From Woeseiaceae bacterium (GTDB lineage Bacteria; Pseudomonadota; Gammaproteobacteria; Steroidobacterales; Woeseiaceae): a DNA stretch of 64,000 bases. A program made the translations under genes and the position numbers. The stretch is taken from positions 1 through 64,000 of the forward strand of contig JANQLK010000058.1 in NCBI GenBank assembly GCA_028280615.1, given 5' to 3'. The notes under the pieces were generated by a model. The model was given only the letters and a program-made list of their open reading frames with translations. It searched no databases and was not told where the DNA came from. Of the stretch, positions 8,164 through 15,916 are shown in pieces (position 1 is the stretch's first letter; each line of letters begins with the position of its first letter).

Positions 8164-8844
8164 TCAGCCGCTGTAGCAATCGACGATGAAGCGCGCGATG
8201 TCCGCAATCTCCCGCGGATGCACCGCATGCGCCATCGGGTACTCGCGCCACTCGACGTCGTAGCCAAGCGACTCGAGCGTTTGGGCGGCGTGTCGACCGC
8301 CCTCGATAGGCACCATCGGGTCGGCCGTGCCGTGTGCGACGAACGCGGGCACGTCGGTGTTGCCGGCGCCGCTCGCATTCTCGACTTCAGCCTCGATCGT
8401 TCCCGGCAGCGGCAGGTAGGTCGAGAGCGCCACGAGGCCCGCGAAACGTTTCGGAGATCGCAGCACGTGGTGCAAGGCAATAGCACCACCCTGCGAAAAG
8501 CCCGCGATGAGAATCCCCTCGTCGGCCATGCCGCGCCGTGCTTCGCGTTCGACGAGCCTCGCGAGGTGTTCGTTGCTCTCGCGCACGCCGGCTTCGTCGG
8601 CGCGGCCCTCGGCGTCGAGACTGACGATGTCGTACCACGCGCGCATTGCCATGCCGCCGTTCAGCGTGACCGGACGCACGGGTGCGTGCGGGAATACGAA
8701 GCGCAGTTCGAGCCCGGCGGGCAGACGGAGCTCCGGTACGATCGGTTCGAAATCGTGGCCGTCGGCGCCCAGGCCGTGCAGCCATATGATGCTGCCGACC
8801 GGAGAAGGTCCGGTCTCTATCTCAACGGTTTCGAGCGTGGTCAT
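8164..8844 (-). CDS. Carboxylesterase/phospholipase of the YpfH/EstB type (alpha/beta hydrolase)
   Basis: A 226-residue alpha/beta hydrolase with the family's WLHGLGADGHDF oxyanion region, FVFPHAPVRPVTLNGG, nucleophile elbow G-F-S117-Q-G-G, acid Asp in HGTADPMVP and catalytic His in YPMAHAVHP. Family members hydrolyse short-chain esters, some lysophospholipids or acyl-protein thioesters. No signal peptide is visible, so it is cytoplasmic. The upstream region on the minus strand is the same intergenic stretch that carries the argR promoter on the plus strand, so the two transcription units diverge. Confidence 0.9.
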   Translation of the reverse strand: MTTLETVEIETGPSPVGSIIWLHGLGADGHDFEPIVPELRLPAGLELRFVFPHAPVRPVTLNGGMAMRAWYDIVSLDAEGRADEAGVRESNEHLARLVEREARRGMADEGILIAGFSQGGAIALHHVLRSPKRFAGLVALSTYLPLPGTIEAEVENASGAGNTDVPAFVAHGTADPMVPIEGGRHAAQTLESLGYDVEWREYPMAHAVHPREIADIARFIVDCYSG

Positions 8845-8911
8845 GCATGAGGCTCCCGGGCCGGGGGTCGAAAGGCCGCGCAGTGTAACGCAATTCGAGG
8901 CGCTCGCGGTG

Positions 8912-8949
8912 TTGACATTCTATGCGCATTTATATATTTTTATGCGCAT
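8912..8949 (+). promoter_or_regulatory. Promoter and probable ArgR operator of the arginine operon
   Basis: TTGACA (8912-8917), a 17-base spacer and TATTTT (8935-8940) form a near-consensus promoter. It is overlaid by two copies of TATGCGCAT (8921-8929 and 8941-8949), each containing the palindrome ATGCGCAT, with starts exactly 20 bases apart in an AT-rich context. Known ARG boxes are paired 18-bp palindromes spaced by 2-3 bases, so the arrangement fits a hexameric ArgR binding two sites on one face of the helix and blocking the promoter. Binding is inferred. Confidence 0.7.
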
Positions 8950-8972
8950 ATTTATTCCGCACTCGTGAAGCC

Positions 8973-9425
8973 ATGCCACAGACCAGCAGCGACCAGTCCG
9001 AACGTCGCGCGGCGATTCTCGAACTCCTGTCCCACGGACCGGTCGAGACCCAGCAGTCGCTCGTGCGCGAACTGACCGCGCGCGGGCTCAAGGTAACGCA
9101 GTCGAGCGTCAGTCGCGATCTGCGTGATCTGGGCGCGATCAAGACCGCGGGCGGCTACGAAATGCCGCGTGTCGACCACGACGCCGAGCAGGAACTCAAG
9201 GCCGTCGCACCGCTGGTCCGGAGTACGTCGCCGGCCGGCGCTCATCTGCTCGTCATCAAGACCGCGACGGGCGCTGCGCAGCGCGTCGCGCTGGCGCTCG
9301 ACCGCTCGGGCTGGCCTGAGATCGTCGGCAACATCGGCGGTGACGACACCGTGTTTGTCGCCACGACGTCGGCGAGCGGCCAGAGGCTCCTGGCCTCGAA
9401 GATCGAGCGCGCTCGCGCATCCTGA
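8973..9425 (+). CDS. argR: Arginine repressor ArgR
   Basis: 150 residues, the usual ArgR length. The N-terminal winged helix (QSSVSRDLRDLGAIKT, the recognition helix with the S-R-D-L motif) is followed by the C-terminal oligomerisation and arginine-binding domain containing NIGGDDTVFVATTS (the GDD motif that contacts L-arginine). The ATG at 8973 is preferred because the region upstream is promoter and operator. It is the first gene of the arginine operon, 25 bases ahead of argG, which implies autoregulation together with the biosynthetic genes. Confidence 0.93.
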   Translation: MPQTSSDQSERRAAILELLSHGPVETQQSLVRELTARGLKVTQSSVSRDLRDLGAIKTAGGYEMPRVDHDAEQELKAVAPLVRSTSPAGAHLLVIKTATGAAQRVALALDRSGWPEIVGNIGGDDTVFVATTSASGQRLLASKIERARAS

Positions 9426-9450
9426 CCCTGACTCTTTTGCGGAGCGAACA

Positions 9451-10656
9451 GTGAGCACCCAATCCTCGCCCATTCTGCTTGCCTTTTCCGGCGGCCTCGA
9501 CACGTCGTTTTGCGTGCCCTGGCTCAAGGAAACTTACGGCCGCGACGTTATCACGGCCTGCGTCGACACCGGCGGAATCGACGCCGATGCGGCGACGGAT
9601 CTGGAACGCCGCGCGCGTGAGCTCGGCGCTATCGAACACGTGCTGCTCGATGCCAAAGCGGACTTTTTCGACGACGTCATCCGCTACCTGATCGCCGGCA
9701 ACGTCCTGCGCGGCAACGCCTATCCGCTGTGCGTGGGCGCCGAACGGGGTCTGCAGGCAGCGCGGCTCGCCGCACTGGCCGCCGAACGCGGCGCGACGAC
9801 GGTCGCGCATGGCTGCACCGCGGCGGGCAACGACCAGGTGCGATTCGAGGTCGCGCTGCGCACGCTTAAACCCGACCTCGAGGTGCTCGCGCCCGTGCGC
9901 GACAACAGCTGGGTGCGCGAGGAGCAGCTCGAGTACCTTCGCGATCGCGGAATGCCGCTGCCGCCGCAGGGCTCTGACTACTCGATCAACCGCGGCCTGT
10001 GGGGCATCACGATCGGCGGCCGCGAGACGCTCACGTCCGAGCGCTCGCTGCCCGAAGGCGCATGGGTGTTGTCGGCCGGTGCGTTCACGGACCCCGTCCC
10101 GGAAAGTGCGCACACGCTCGAGTTCCACGCGGGCATTCCGGTCGCGCTCGACGGCGAGTCGATGTCGCCCGTCAAGCTGATCGAGGCGCTCGAGACGCTG
10201 GCCGGGCGCTACGGCATCGGTCGCGGCATCCACCTTGGCGACACGGTGCTCGGCACCAAGGGCCGCGTGGCATTCGAAGCGCCGGCCGCGATGACGCTGA
10301 TCACGGCACACCGCGAGCTCGAGAAACTCGTGCTGAGCGCGCTGCAGACGCGCGTCAAGGACACGCTGGCGGCGGCCTACGGCGACCTCGTACACGAAGG
10401 CAAGCAGCTCGATCTCGTATGCCGGGACATCGAGGCATTCGTGGTGTCTTCGCAGGCGCGCGTGACGGGCACGGTGTCGTTCACGCTCAGGCCGGGGCAG
10501 CTGTTCGTCGACGGCGTCGAGTCGCCGTTTTCACTATTGGCGGCGACGCGCGGCGTGTACGGTGAGGCGGCCGGCGAATGGACGCCGTCGGATGCGCTCG
10601 GTTACGCGCGCATCCTGTCGCTGACCGGCTCACTGCAGACCCGGGCGGCTGGATGA
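9451..10656 (+). CDS. argG: Argininosuccinate synthase
   Basis: 401 residues, normal for the family. The PP-loop ATP site AFSGGLDTSF is at residues 10-19, with the QGSDYSINRGLWG region and the RETLTSERSLPE segment further on. It condenses citrulline with aspartate using ATP in the cytoplasm, the penultimate arginine step. The GTG at 9451 has GGAG 6 bases upstream; reading further upstream only re-reads argR in another frame. Its TGA overlaps the ATG of the following gene, so they are translationally coupled. Confidence 0.94.
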   Translation: MSTQSSPILLAFSGGLDTSFCVPWLKETYGRDVITACVDTGGIDADAATDLERRARELGAIEHVLLDAKADFFDDVIRYLIAGNVLRGNAYPLCVGAERGLQAARLAALAAERGATTVAHGCTAAGNDQVRFEVALRTLKPDLEVLAPVRDNSWVREEQLEYLRDRGMPLPPQGSDYSINRGLWGITIGGRETLTSERSLPEGAWVLSAGAFTDPVPESAHTLEFHAGIPVALDGESMSPVKLIEALETLAGRYGIGRGIHLGDTVLGTKGRVAFEAPAAMTLITAHRELEKLVLSALQTRVKDTLAAAYGDLVHEGKQLDLVCRDIEAFVVSSQARVTGTVSFTLRPGQLFVDGVESPFSLLAATRGVYGEAAGEWTPSDALGYARILSLTGSLQTRAAG

Positions 10657-11714
10657 GCGGGATGCGGACCGTATTCGCCGACAAGATCGCCTCGGTCGCA
10701 CAGCACGCCGAGCTCGGCAGCGAGCTCAGGCTGTCGACGGACATTCCCTGCGAGGAGGGCGTGCTCGTAGCGGCGCGGGTGCTGAACAACAAGTCGCGTT
10801 ACAACCAGCTCGAATTGACCTCGGGCCGCATGGCGACGCTCACGCAGGGCGACGTCATCGTCGGCGCGCTCGGCTTTCGCAACGCGCTGCGCGGCTACTC
10901 CGGCAAGCTGCCGACCGAACTCGAGGTCGGCGATACGCTGCAGATCCTCAACATCGGCGGCGTGCTGGGCGTTTGCGACTCGGCCAATCCCGACGTCGGG
11001 CCGCCGTTCAACTGCGAGGTTCTCGGCACGGTCCTTAACTTTCCCTACCTCGGCGAACGCATCGGCGTGCCGGCGCGTGTCGGCGAAAAGCCGCTCGACG
11101 CCGAGGCCAGGCTCGATACGGCCGGCGTACCCGTGGTCGCGCTGGCGGGCACCTGCATGGACTCCGGCAAGACCGCCGCATCCTGCGCCATCGTCGGCCG
11201 GCTCAGGCACCTTGGATTCGCCGTCGCCGGCTGCAAGGCCACGGGCGTGTCGCTAAGGCGGGACATCCTTGCAATGGAAGACGCGGGCGCCCGTGACACG
11301 ATGATCTTCTCGGACTTGGGCGTAGTGACGACGACCGCCGACAACGGACCGGCGCTGACGCGCGCGCTGTTGAGCACGCTGGCCGCGCGGCGCCCGGATG
11401 TCATCGTCCTGGAGCTCGGCGACGGCCTGATCGGCGAATACGGCGTCGAAGCGATCCTGACCGACGATGCGATCCGCGACGCGCTGACGGCCGTGGTGCT
11501 GTGCGCCAACGACCCGGTCTCGGCGTGGGGCGGCGCGAAGCTCCTGCGCGACCAGTTCGGCATCGAACCCGCGATCGTGACCGGGCCCGCGACCGACAAC
11601 ATCGTCGGCGTGCGGCAGATTGCCGATCGCACGGGCTTGAACGCCATCAACGCGCTGAGCGACGGCGTGAAACTCGGCGACGCCGTGGCCGAGGCGACCG
11701 GGCTCGGCTCATGA
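10653..11714 (+). CDS. BioD-like P-loop protein of unknown function inside the arginine operon
   Basis: A 353-residue protein coupled by 4-base overlaps to argG before it and argC after it. The C-terminal half starts with a phosphate-binding loop G166-T-C-M-D-S-G-K173-T-A-A-S, close to the dethiobiotin synthetase loop (GTDTEVGKTVAS) and followed, as in BioD, by GFAVAGCKATG. The N-terminal ~150 residues look like a beta-rich domain (GDVIVGALGFRNAL, LEVGDTLQILNIGG). It is not an enzyme of the textbook arginine pathway. DUF1611 proteins have a comparable layout, and one branch (DgcN) is reported as a D-glutamate N-acetyltransferase. No argA, argJ or fused acetyltransferase is present here, so a role in N-acylglutamate formation is possible; this is inference. 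Alternatives are an amido-ligase or kinase acting on an arginine intermediate. Confidence 0.7.
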   Translation: MSGMRTVFADKIASVAQHAELGSELRLSTDIPCEEGVLVAARVLNNKSRYNQLELTSGRMATLTQGDVIVGALGFRNALRGYSGKLPTELEVGDTLQILNIGGVLGVCDSANPDVGPPFNCEVLGTVLNFPYLGERIGVPARVGEKPLDAEARLDTAGVPVVALAGTCMDSGKTAASCAIVGRLRHLGFAVAGCKATGVSLRRDILAMEDAGARDTMIFSDLGVVTTTADNGPALTRALLSTLAARRPDVIVLELGDGLIGEYGVEAILTDDAIRDALTAVVLCANDPVSAWGGAKLLRDQFGIEPAIVTGPATDNIVGVRQIADRTGLNAINALSDGVKLGDAVAEATGLGS

Positions 11715-12766
11715 GCGCCGCCATCCAAAGCGTCGTTCTGGGCGCCACGGGCTACGTCGGCGGCGAGTTCCTGAGACTCATTGCCGCCCACCCGACCTTC
11801 GAGCTCGGCGGCGCGGTCTCCGAAAGCCGGGCCGGCGACGCCGTGGCGGCGGTGTTCCCGCATCTCGCGACGGCGGTCGGCGAGACCGCCTTTGTGGGTC
11901 ACGACGAGTGGGCCGGGCGCATCGATCGCGGCAGCCGGGTCGCGCTGTTCTCGGCCGCGCCGCACGGTGCGTCGGCCGCCATCCTGCGCTCGGCTCTCGA
12001 GCGCGCGTCCGCGCGTGACCTCGACATCCACGTCGTCGATGCATCGGCCGACTTTCGGTATGCGAAGCAGGCAGACTACGAGGCCGTCTACGGCGAGCAT
12101 GGCGCCCCGGAGCTCATCGAGCATTTCAGCTCGGGGCTGCCCGAGCACGTCGACGGTACGCCGACCGCCCACGTCGGTCACCCGGGCTGTTTCGCGAGCG
12201 CGATGCTGCTCGCGGCGGTGCCGCTGATCGCCTCGGGCCTGACGGGCGGCGAGCTGTTCGCCACGGGAATCACGGGCAGCACGGGGTCGGGCCGCAGCCC
12301 GCAGCCGGGCACCCACCATCCCGAGCGGCACAGCAACCTGTACGCCTACAAGCCGCTGTCGCATCGCCATGCTCCCGAGGTTCGGCTGCTCACCGGGCAG
12401 GCGACAGGCACGCTGCCCAGGCTCCATTTCGTTCCGCACTCGGGGCCGTTCGCCCGCGGCATACACATGACCGTGCAAACGCCGGCCGAGGGTGTCCCGG
12501 TCCAGGCGCTGAAAACTGCGTTCCACGACGCCTATGCCGACTGCGCCTTCGTCGAACTCGTCAACGGCACGCCCAGGCTCAAGGACGTCGTCGCAAGCAA
12601 CGCCTGCCGCATCGGCGTCGCGGCGAGCGACGAAGCGGTCGTCGTGACGGTCGTTATCGACAACCTCGTCAAGGGCGCGGCGGGCGGCGCCGTGCAGTGG
12701 ATGAACCGCCTGTGCGGACTGCCGGAAACCGCCGGCCTGCTCGCGCCGGCGCCGGCCTGGACCTGA
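11711..12766 (+). CDS. argC: N-acetyl-gamma-glutamyl-phosphate reductase
   Basis: 351 residues with the N-terminal Rossmann motif GATGYVGGEFLRL, the active-site Cys160 in GHPGCFAS (usually NPGCYPT), the GSTGSGRSPQPGTHHPERHSN substrate loop and the C-terminal GAAGGAVQ(W)MN motif. It reduces acylglutamyl phosphate to the semialdehyde with NADPH. The neighbourhood of the catalytic Cys (His before Pro, Phe-Ala after) is unusual and is shared with the carbamoyl-acetylornithine branch rather than the enteric type, which may reflect a bulkier or different acyl group. Start ATG overlaps the stop of the P-loop gene; its own stop overlaps the next ATG. Confidence 0.92.
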   Translation: MSAAIQSVVLGATGYVGGEFLRLIAAHPTFELGGAVSESRAGDAVAAVFPHLATAVGETAFVGHDEWAGRIDRGSRVALFSAAPHGASAAILRSALERASARDLDIHVVDASADFRYAKQADYEAVYGEHGAPELIEHFSSGLPEHVDGTPTAHVGHPGCFASAMLLAAVPLIASGLTGGELFATGITGSTGSGRSPQPGTHHPERHSNLYAYKPLSHRHAPEVRLLTGQATGTLPRLHFVPHSGPFARGIHMTVQTPAEGVPVQALKTAFHDAYADCAFVELVNGTPRLKDVVASNACRIGVAASDEAVVVTVVIDNLVKGAAGGAVQWMNRLCGLPETAGLLAPAPAWT

Positions 12767-13959
12767 TGACAATGAGCGTGACCGATCCGATGCACAGCGA
12801 CGACCCGCGGGCGAGAGAAACCGCGGCCACGGTACCCGTCTACGGACAGCTGCCGTTCGTGCCGGTCCGCGCGGCCGGCTGCGACATCGTCACCGACGAC
12901 GGCCGCTTCATCCTCGATCTGTACGGCGGTCATGCCGTCGCGGCGCTCGGCTACAATCATCCCGGGCTAACGGCAGCCATCCAGCGACAGAGCCAGGAGC
13001 TGCTGTTCCAGAGCAACGCGGTCGCGCTCGGCATCCGCGCCCGCGCGGCGGAGCGCCTGACGAGCGTCGCGCCTGCCAGCGTCACGCGCGCGTTCTTCGT
13101 CAACTCGGGCGCCGAAGCCAACGAGAACGCGCTCAGGATGGCGCTCGTCGCCACCGGGCGGCGCCGGGTGCTCGCGATCACGCACGGATTCCACGGGCGC
13201 ACCGCGGGCGCGGGCGCCGTGACGTGGAACTCGAACAAATGGTACGGCTTTCCGCAGAAGCCCTTCGAGGTCGATTTCATACCGCGCGATGACGTCGCGG
13301 CCGCTGAGTCGATGATCGACTCGAACGTCGCTGCGGTCATCTTCGAACCCGTGCAGGGCGTTGCCGGCGGCTACGACCTGTCGCAGGAGTTCGTCGAGAC
13401 GCTGCGTGCCGCCACGGCCCGTCACGGCGCGCTCCTCATCGCCGACGAGGTGCAGTCCGGTATCGGCCGCTCGGGCCAGTACTTCGCATCGCAGGTTTAC
13501 TCGATCGAACCCGACATCCTGACCGCCGCCAAGTCGCTCGGCGGCGGTGTGCCCTGCGGTGCCGTCCTTTGCAGCGACGCCGTCGCCGGGCACTTCGGCA
13601 CGGGCGCGCTCGGAACGACCTTCGGCGGCGGGCCGCTGGCTGCGGCGGCGATCGTCGCGGTGCTCGACGCCATCCGCGATGACGGTCTGCTGTTCAACGT
13701 CCGCAGCCGCGAGCAGCAGATCCGTGAACAGTGTGTCGTCGGGCCCGTGCGCAAGATTCGCGGCATGGGCCTTCTGCTCGGCCTGATCTGCGACCGCCCC
13801 GCACGCGACGTTCGCGACGCGCTGCTCGAACACGACATACTCGCGGGCACGAGCGGCGATCCCAACGTGCTGCGCGTACTTGCGCCGCTCGTGATCGAAG
13901 AGCCGCACGTCCTTCGGCTCGCTGACGCGCTGGCCACCCTCGCCCCCATCGAACCTTGA
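12766..13959 (+). CDS. argD: Acetylornithine (or succinylornithine) aminotransferase
   Basis: 397 residues, class III PLP aminotransferase. Visible motifs are FVNSGAEANENALRMA (phosphate loop), HGFHGRTAGA, IFEPVQGVAG, LIADEVQSGIGRSG and the PLP lysine in DILTAAKSLGGGVP. It exchanges the amino group between glutamate and N-acylglutamate semialdehyde. The ATG at 12766 shares bases with the argC stop (TGATG). The acyl specificity (acetyl or succinyl) cannot be read from the sequence but must match the carbamoyltransferase that follows. Confidence 0.9.
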   Translation: MTMSVTDPMHSDDPRARETAATVPVYGQLPFVPVRAAGCDIVTDDGRFILDLYGGHAVAALGYNHPGLTAAIQRQSQELLFQSNAVALGIRARAAERLTSVAPASVTRAFFVNSGAEANENALRMALVATGRRRVLAITHGFHGRTAGAGAVTWNSNKWYGFPQKPFEVDFIPRDDVAAAESMIDSNVAAVIFEPVQGVAGGYDLSQEFVETLRAATARHGALLIADEVQSGIGRSGQYFASQVYSIEPDILTAAKSLGGGVPCGAVLCSDAVAGHFGTGALGTTFGGGPLAAAAIVAVLDAIRDDGLLFNVRSREQQIREQCVVGPVRKIRGMGLLLGLICDRPARDVRDALLEHDILAGTSGDPNVLRVLAPLVIEEPHVLRLADALATLAPIEP

Positions 13960-13979
13960 AAGAAGTACAGGAACCGCAC

Positions 13980-14981
13980 ATGAAATCGTTTTTGGACCTG
14001 GCCGACCTGTCGACCGATAAGATTCAGACGCTTCTCGACCTGGCCAATCGCCTCGACGCGCATCCCGAGACCGAGGCGCTGCGTGGCAAGGTGCTGTCGC
14101 TGCTGTTCCTGAGTCCGTCGCTCAGGACGCTGGCTTCTTTCCAGGCAGCCATGACCCGTCTCGGCGGCGGCTCCTTCGTCATCTCGCCCGACATGTCGAT
14201 CCACGGGCTCGAAACGCGGCCCGGCATCGTCATGGACGGCACCGCAGCGGAACACATTCGCGAGGCCGTGCCGGTCATCGCGTCGTACGGCGATGCGATC
14301 GGCATTCGCGCATTCGCCGAGCGCAAGAACCTCGAGCACGACCTGAGCGAGGTCGAGTTCAACGCGCTTATCGACCTCGTCGATACACCGTGTATCAACA
14401 TGGAGTCGGCCATGGGTCATCCGTGCCAGAACCTCGCCGACTGGAAGACGCTGGATGACTATGACGTCCCGGCCTCGGGCGGCAAGTTCGTCCTGAGCTG
14501 GGCGTATCATCCGAAAGCGCTGCCGCTCGCGGTCCCGGCATCCACGCTGTACACGGCCGCGCGGCGCGGCATGGACGTCACGGTGCTGAGGCCTGACGGC
14601 TTCGAGCTGCCCGAACCGGTCATGCGGAAGGCGAAGGATGCGGCCGACGCGTCGGGCGGCTCGATCGTCGAATCCGACGACCGCAGGGCCGCGATGGATG
14701 GCGCGCACGTCCTGTATGCCAAGTCCTGGTCGTCGACCCGCCACTACGGCGACCGGCTCGCCGACCAGAAGCTGCGCGAAGACTACCTCGACTGGTGCGT
14801 CGACGAGTCCTGGTTCGCGACGGCCCGTGACAACTGTCACTTCATGCACTGCCTGCCCGCGCGCCGCGGCGTCGTCGTCGCCGACGCCGTGCTCGACGGG
14901 CCGCGCAGCATCGTCATTCACGAGGCACGCAACCGGATGCTCGCGCAAATGGCCGTGCTGTACGAACTGCTCGGAGCCTGA
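13980..14981 (+). CDS. argF': N-acetylornithine (or N-succinylornithine) carbamoyltransferase
   Basis: 333 residues, aspartate/ornithine carbamoyltransferase fold. It resembles the acetylornithine enzyme of Xanthomonas more than true OTCases: GTVMDG-like IVMDGTAAEHI, INMESAMGHPCQNLAD, SWAYHPKALPLAV, the ASGGS segment, VLYAKSWSS and HCLPARRGV. It carbamoylates N-acylornithine to N-acylcitrulline, so a separate acylcitrulline deacylase is needed, and none is in this operon. The carbamoyl-phosphate motif reads S-L-R-T-L-A-S-F where the family has S-x-R-T-R; the second Arg is Leu. The ATG at 13980 has AGGA upstream. Confidence 0.87.
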   Translation: MKSFLDLADLSTDKIQTLLDLANRLDAHPETEALRGKVLSLLFLSPSLRTLASFQAAMTRLGGGSFVISPDMSIHGLETRPGIVMDGTAAEHIREAVPVIASYGDAIGIRAFAERKNLEHDLSEVEFNALIDLVDTPCINMESAMGHPCQNLADWKTLDDYDVPASGGKFVLSWAYHPKALPLAVPASTLYTAARRGMDVTVLRPDGFELPEPVMRKAKDAADASGGSIVESDDRRAAMDGAHVLYAKSWSSTRHYGDRLADQKLREDYLDWCVDESWFATARDNCHFMHCLPARRGVVVADAVLDGPRSIVIHEARNRMLAQMAVLYELLGA

Positions 14982-14983
14982 CC

Positions 14984-15916
14984 ATGACCGCACAAAAGGA
15001 TCGCGCGATCGTCGTCTCGGCGCTCAAGCACGCCGCGCCCTATATTCGCCTGTTCAAGCGGAAGACCTTTGTGTTGAAGGCCGGCGGCGAAGTCTTCGCC
15101 GATGCCGAAGAGACGCGGGCACTCATGGAGCAGGTCGGCATTCTTCACCAGGTCGGCATTCGCGTCGTGCTCGTGCACGGCGGCGGCCCGCAGTCGACGC
15201 GCCTCGCGGAGGCGCTCGGCGTGGACACGACCTTCGTCGACGGGCGACGGGTTACCGACGGCGCGTCGCTCGACGTCGCGACAATGGTGTTGAACGGCCA
15301 GATCAACACCCGCGTGCTCGCCGCCTGTCGGGATCTCGAGATTCCGGCCGTCGGGATCAGCGGCGTGGACGCGGGCCTGATCCGAGCGAAGCGGCGGCCG
15401 CCCGTCGAGCGGGACGGCGCCGAGACGGTCGACTACGGCTTCGTCGGCGACATCGAGTCGGTCGATGCGGAAATCCTTCGAAAACAGCTCGACAACGGGC
15501 TGATGCCCGTCGTAAGCCCGCTCTCCTGCGACGAAGACGGCACGCTTCTGAACATCAACGCTGATACGGTCGCCGCGGCGATCGCCGCCGAACTCGACGC
15601 CGAGAAGCTGATTCTCGCCACGGGCGCGGCGGGCATCCTCGAGGACGTCGGCGACCCGCAGTCGCTGATCAGCTACATCGATCGCAAGGCGCTCGAGGCG
15701 CTGCGCTCCAGCGGCAAGCTCGCCGACGGCATGCTGCCGAAGGCCGCCGCGATCGACGCGGCGCTCGCCAACGGCGTCGAGCGCGTGCACGTGATCTCCT
15801 GGAAACTGCCGGACAGCCTGCTGCTCGAAGTCTTCACCAACGAAGGAACGGGCACGCTGGTCGTCAACGACATTGCGGCGCTGACCCCGGCCGAGCAGGG
15901 CGGCGTGGCATCGTGA
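14984..15916 (+). CDS. argB: Acetylglutamate kinase
   Basis: 310 residues of the amino-acid-kinase family: FVLKAGGEVF, LVHGGGPQSTRLAEALG, the DGRRVTDG segment, ISGVDAGL, LNINADTVAAAIAAEL and KLILATGAAGIL, then ADGMLPKAAAI near the end. It phosphorylates N-acylglutamate with ATP. Unlike Xanthomonas, where the kinase is fused to an acetyltransferase domain, this protein stops after the kinase domain, so the acylglutamate synthase must be elsewhere or be the unknown P-loop protein of the operon. The N-terminal extension (about 20 residues before FVLKAGG) resembles arginine-sensitive kinases. Start lies 2 bases after the previous stop. Confidence 0.92.
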   Translation: MTAQKDRAIVVSALKHAAPYIRLFKRKTFVLKAGGEVFADAEETRALMEQVGILHQVGIRVVLVHGGGPQSTRLAEALGVDTTFVDGRRVTDGASLDVATMVLNGQINTRVLAACRDLEIPAVGISGVDAGLIRAKRRPPVERDGAETVDYGFVGDIESVDAEILRKQLDNGLMPVVSPLSCDEDGTLLNINADTVAAAIAAELDAEKLILATGAAGILEDVGDPQSLISYIDRKALEALRSSGKLADGMLPKAAAIDAALANGVERVHVISWKLPDSLLLEVFTNEGTGTLVVNDIAALTPAEQGGVAS

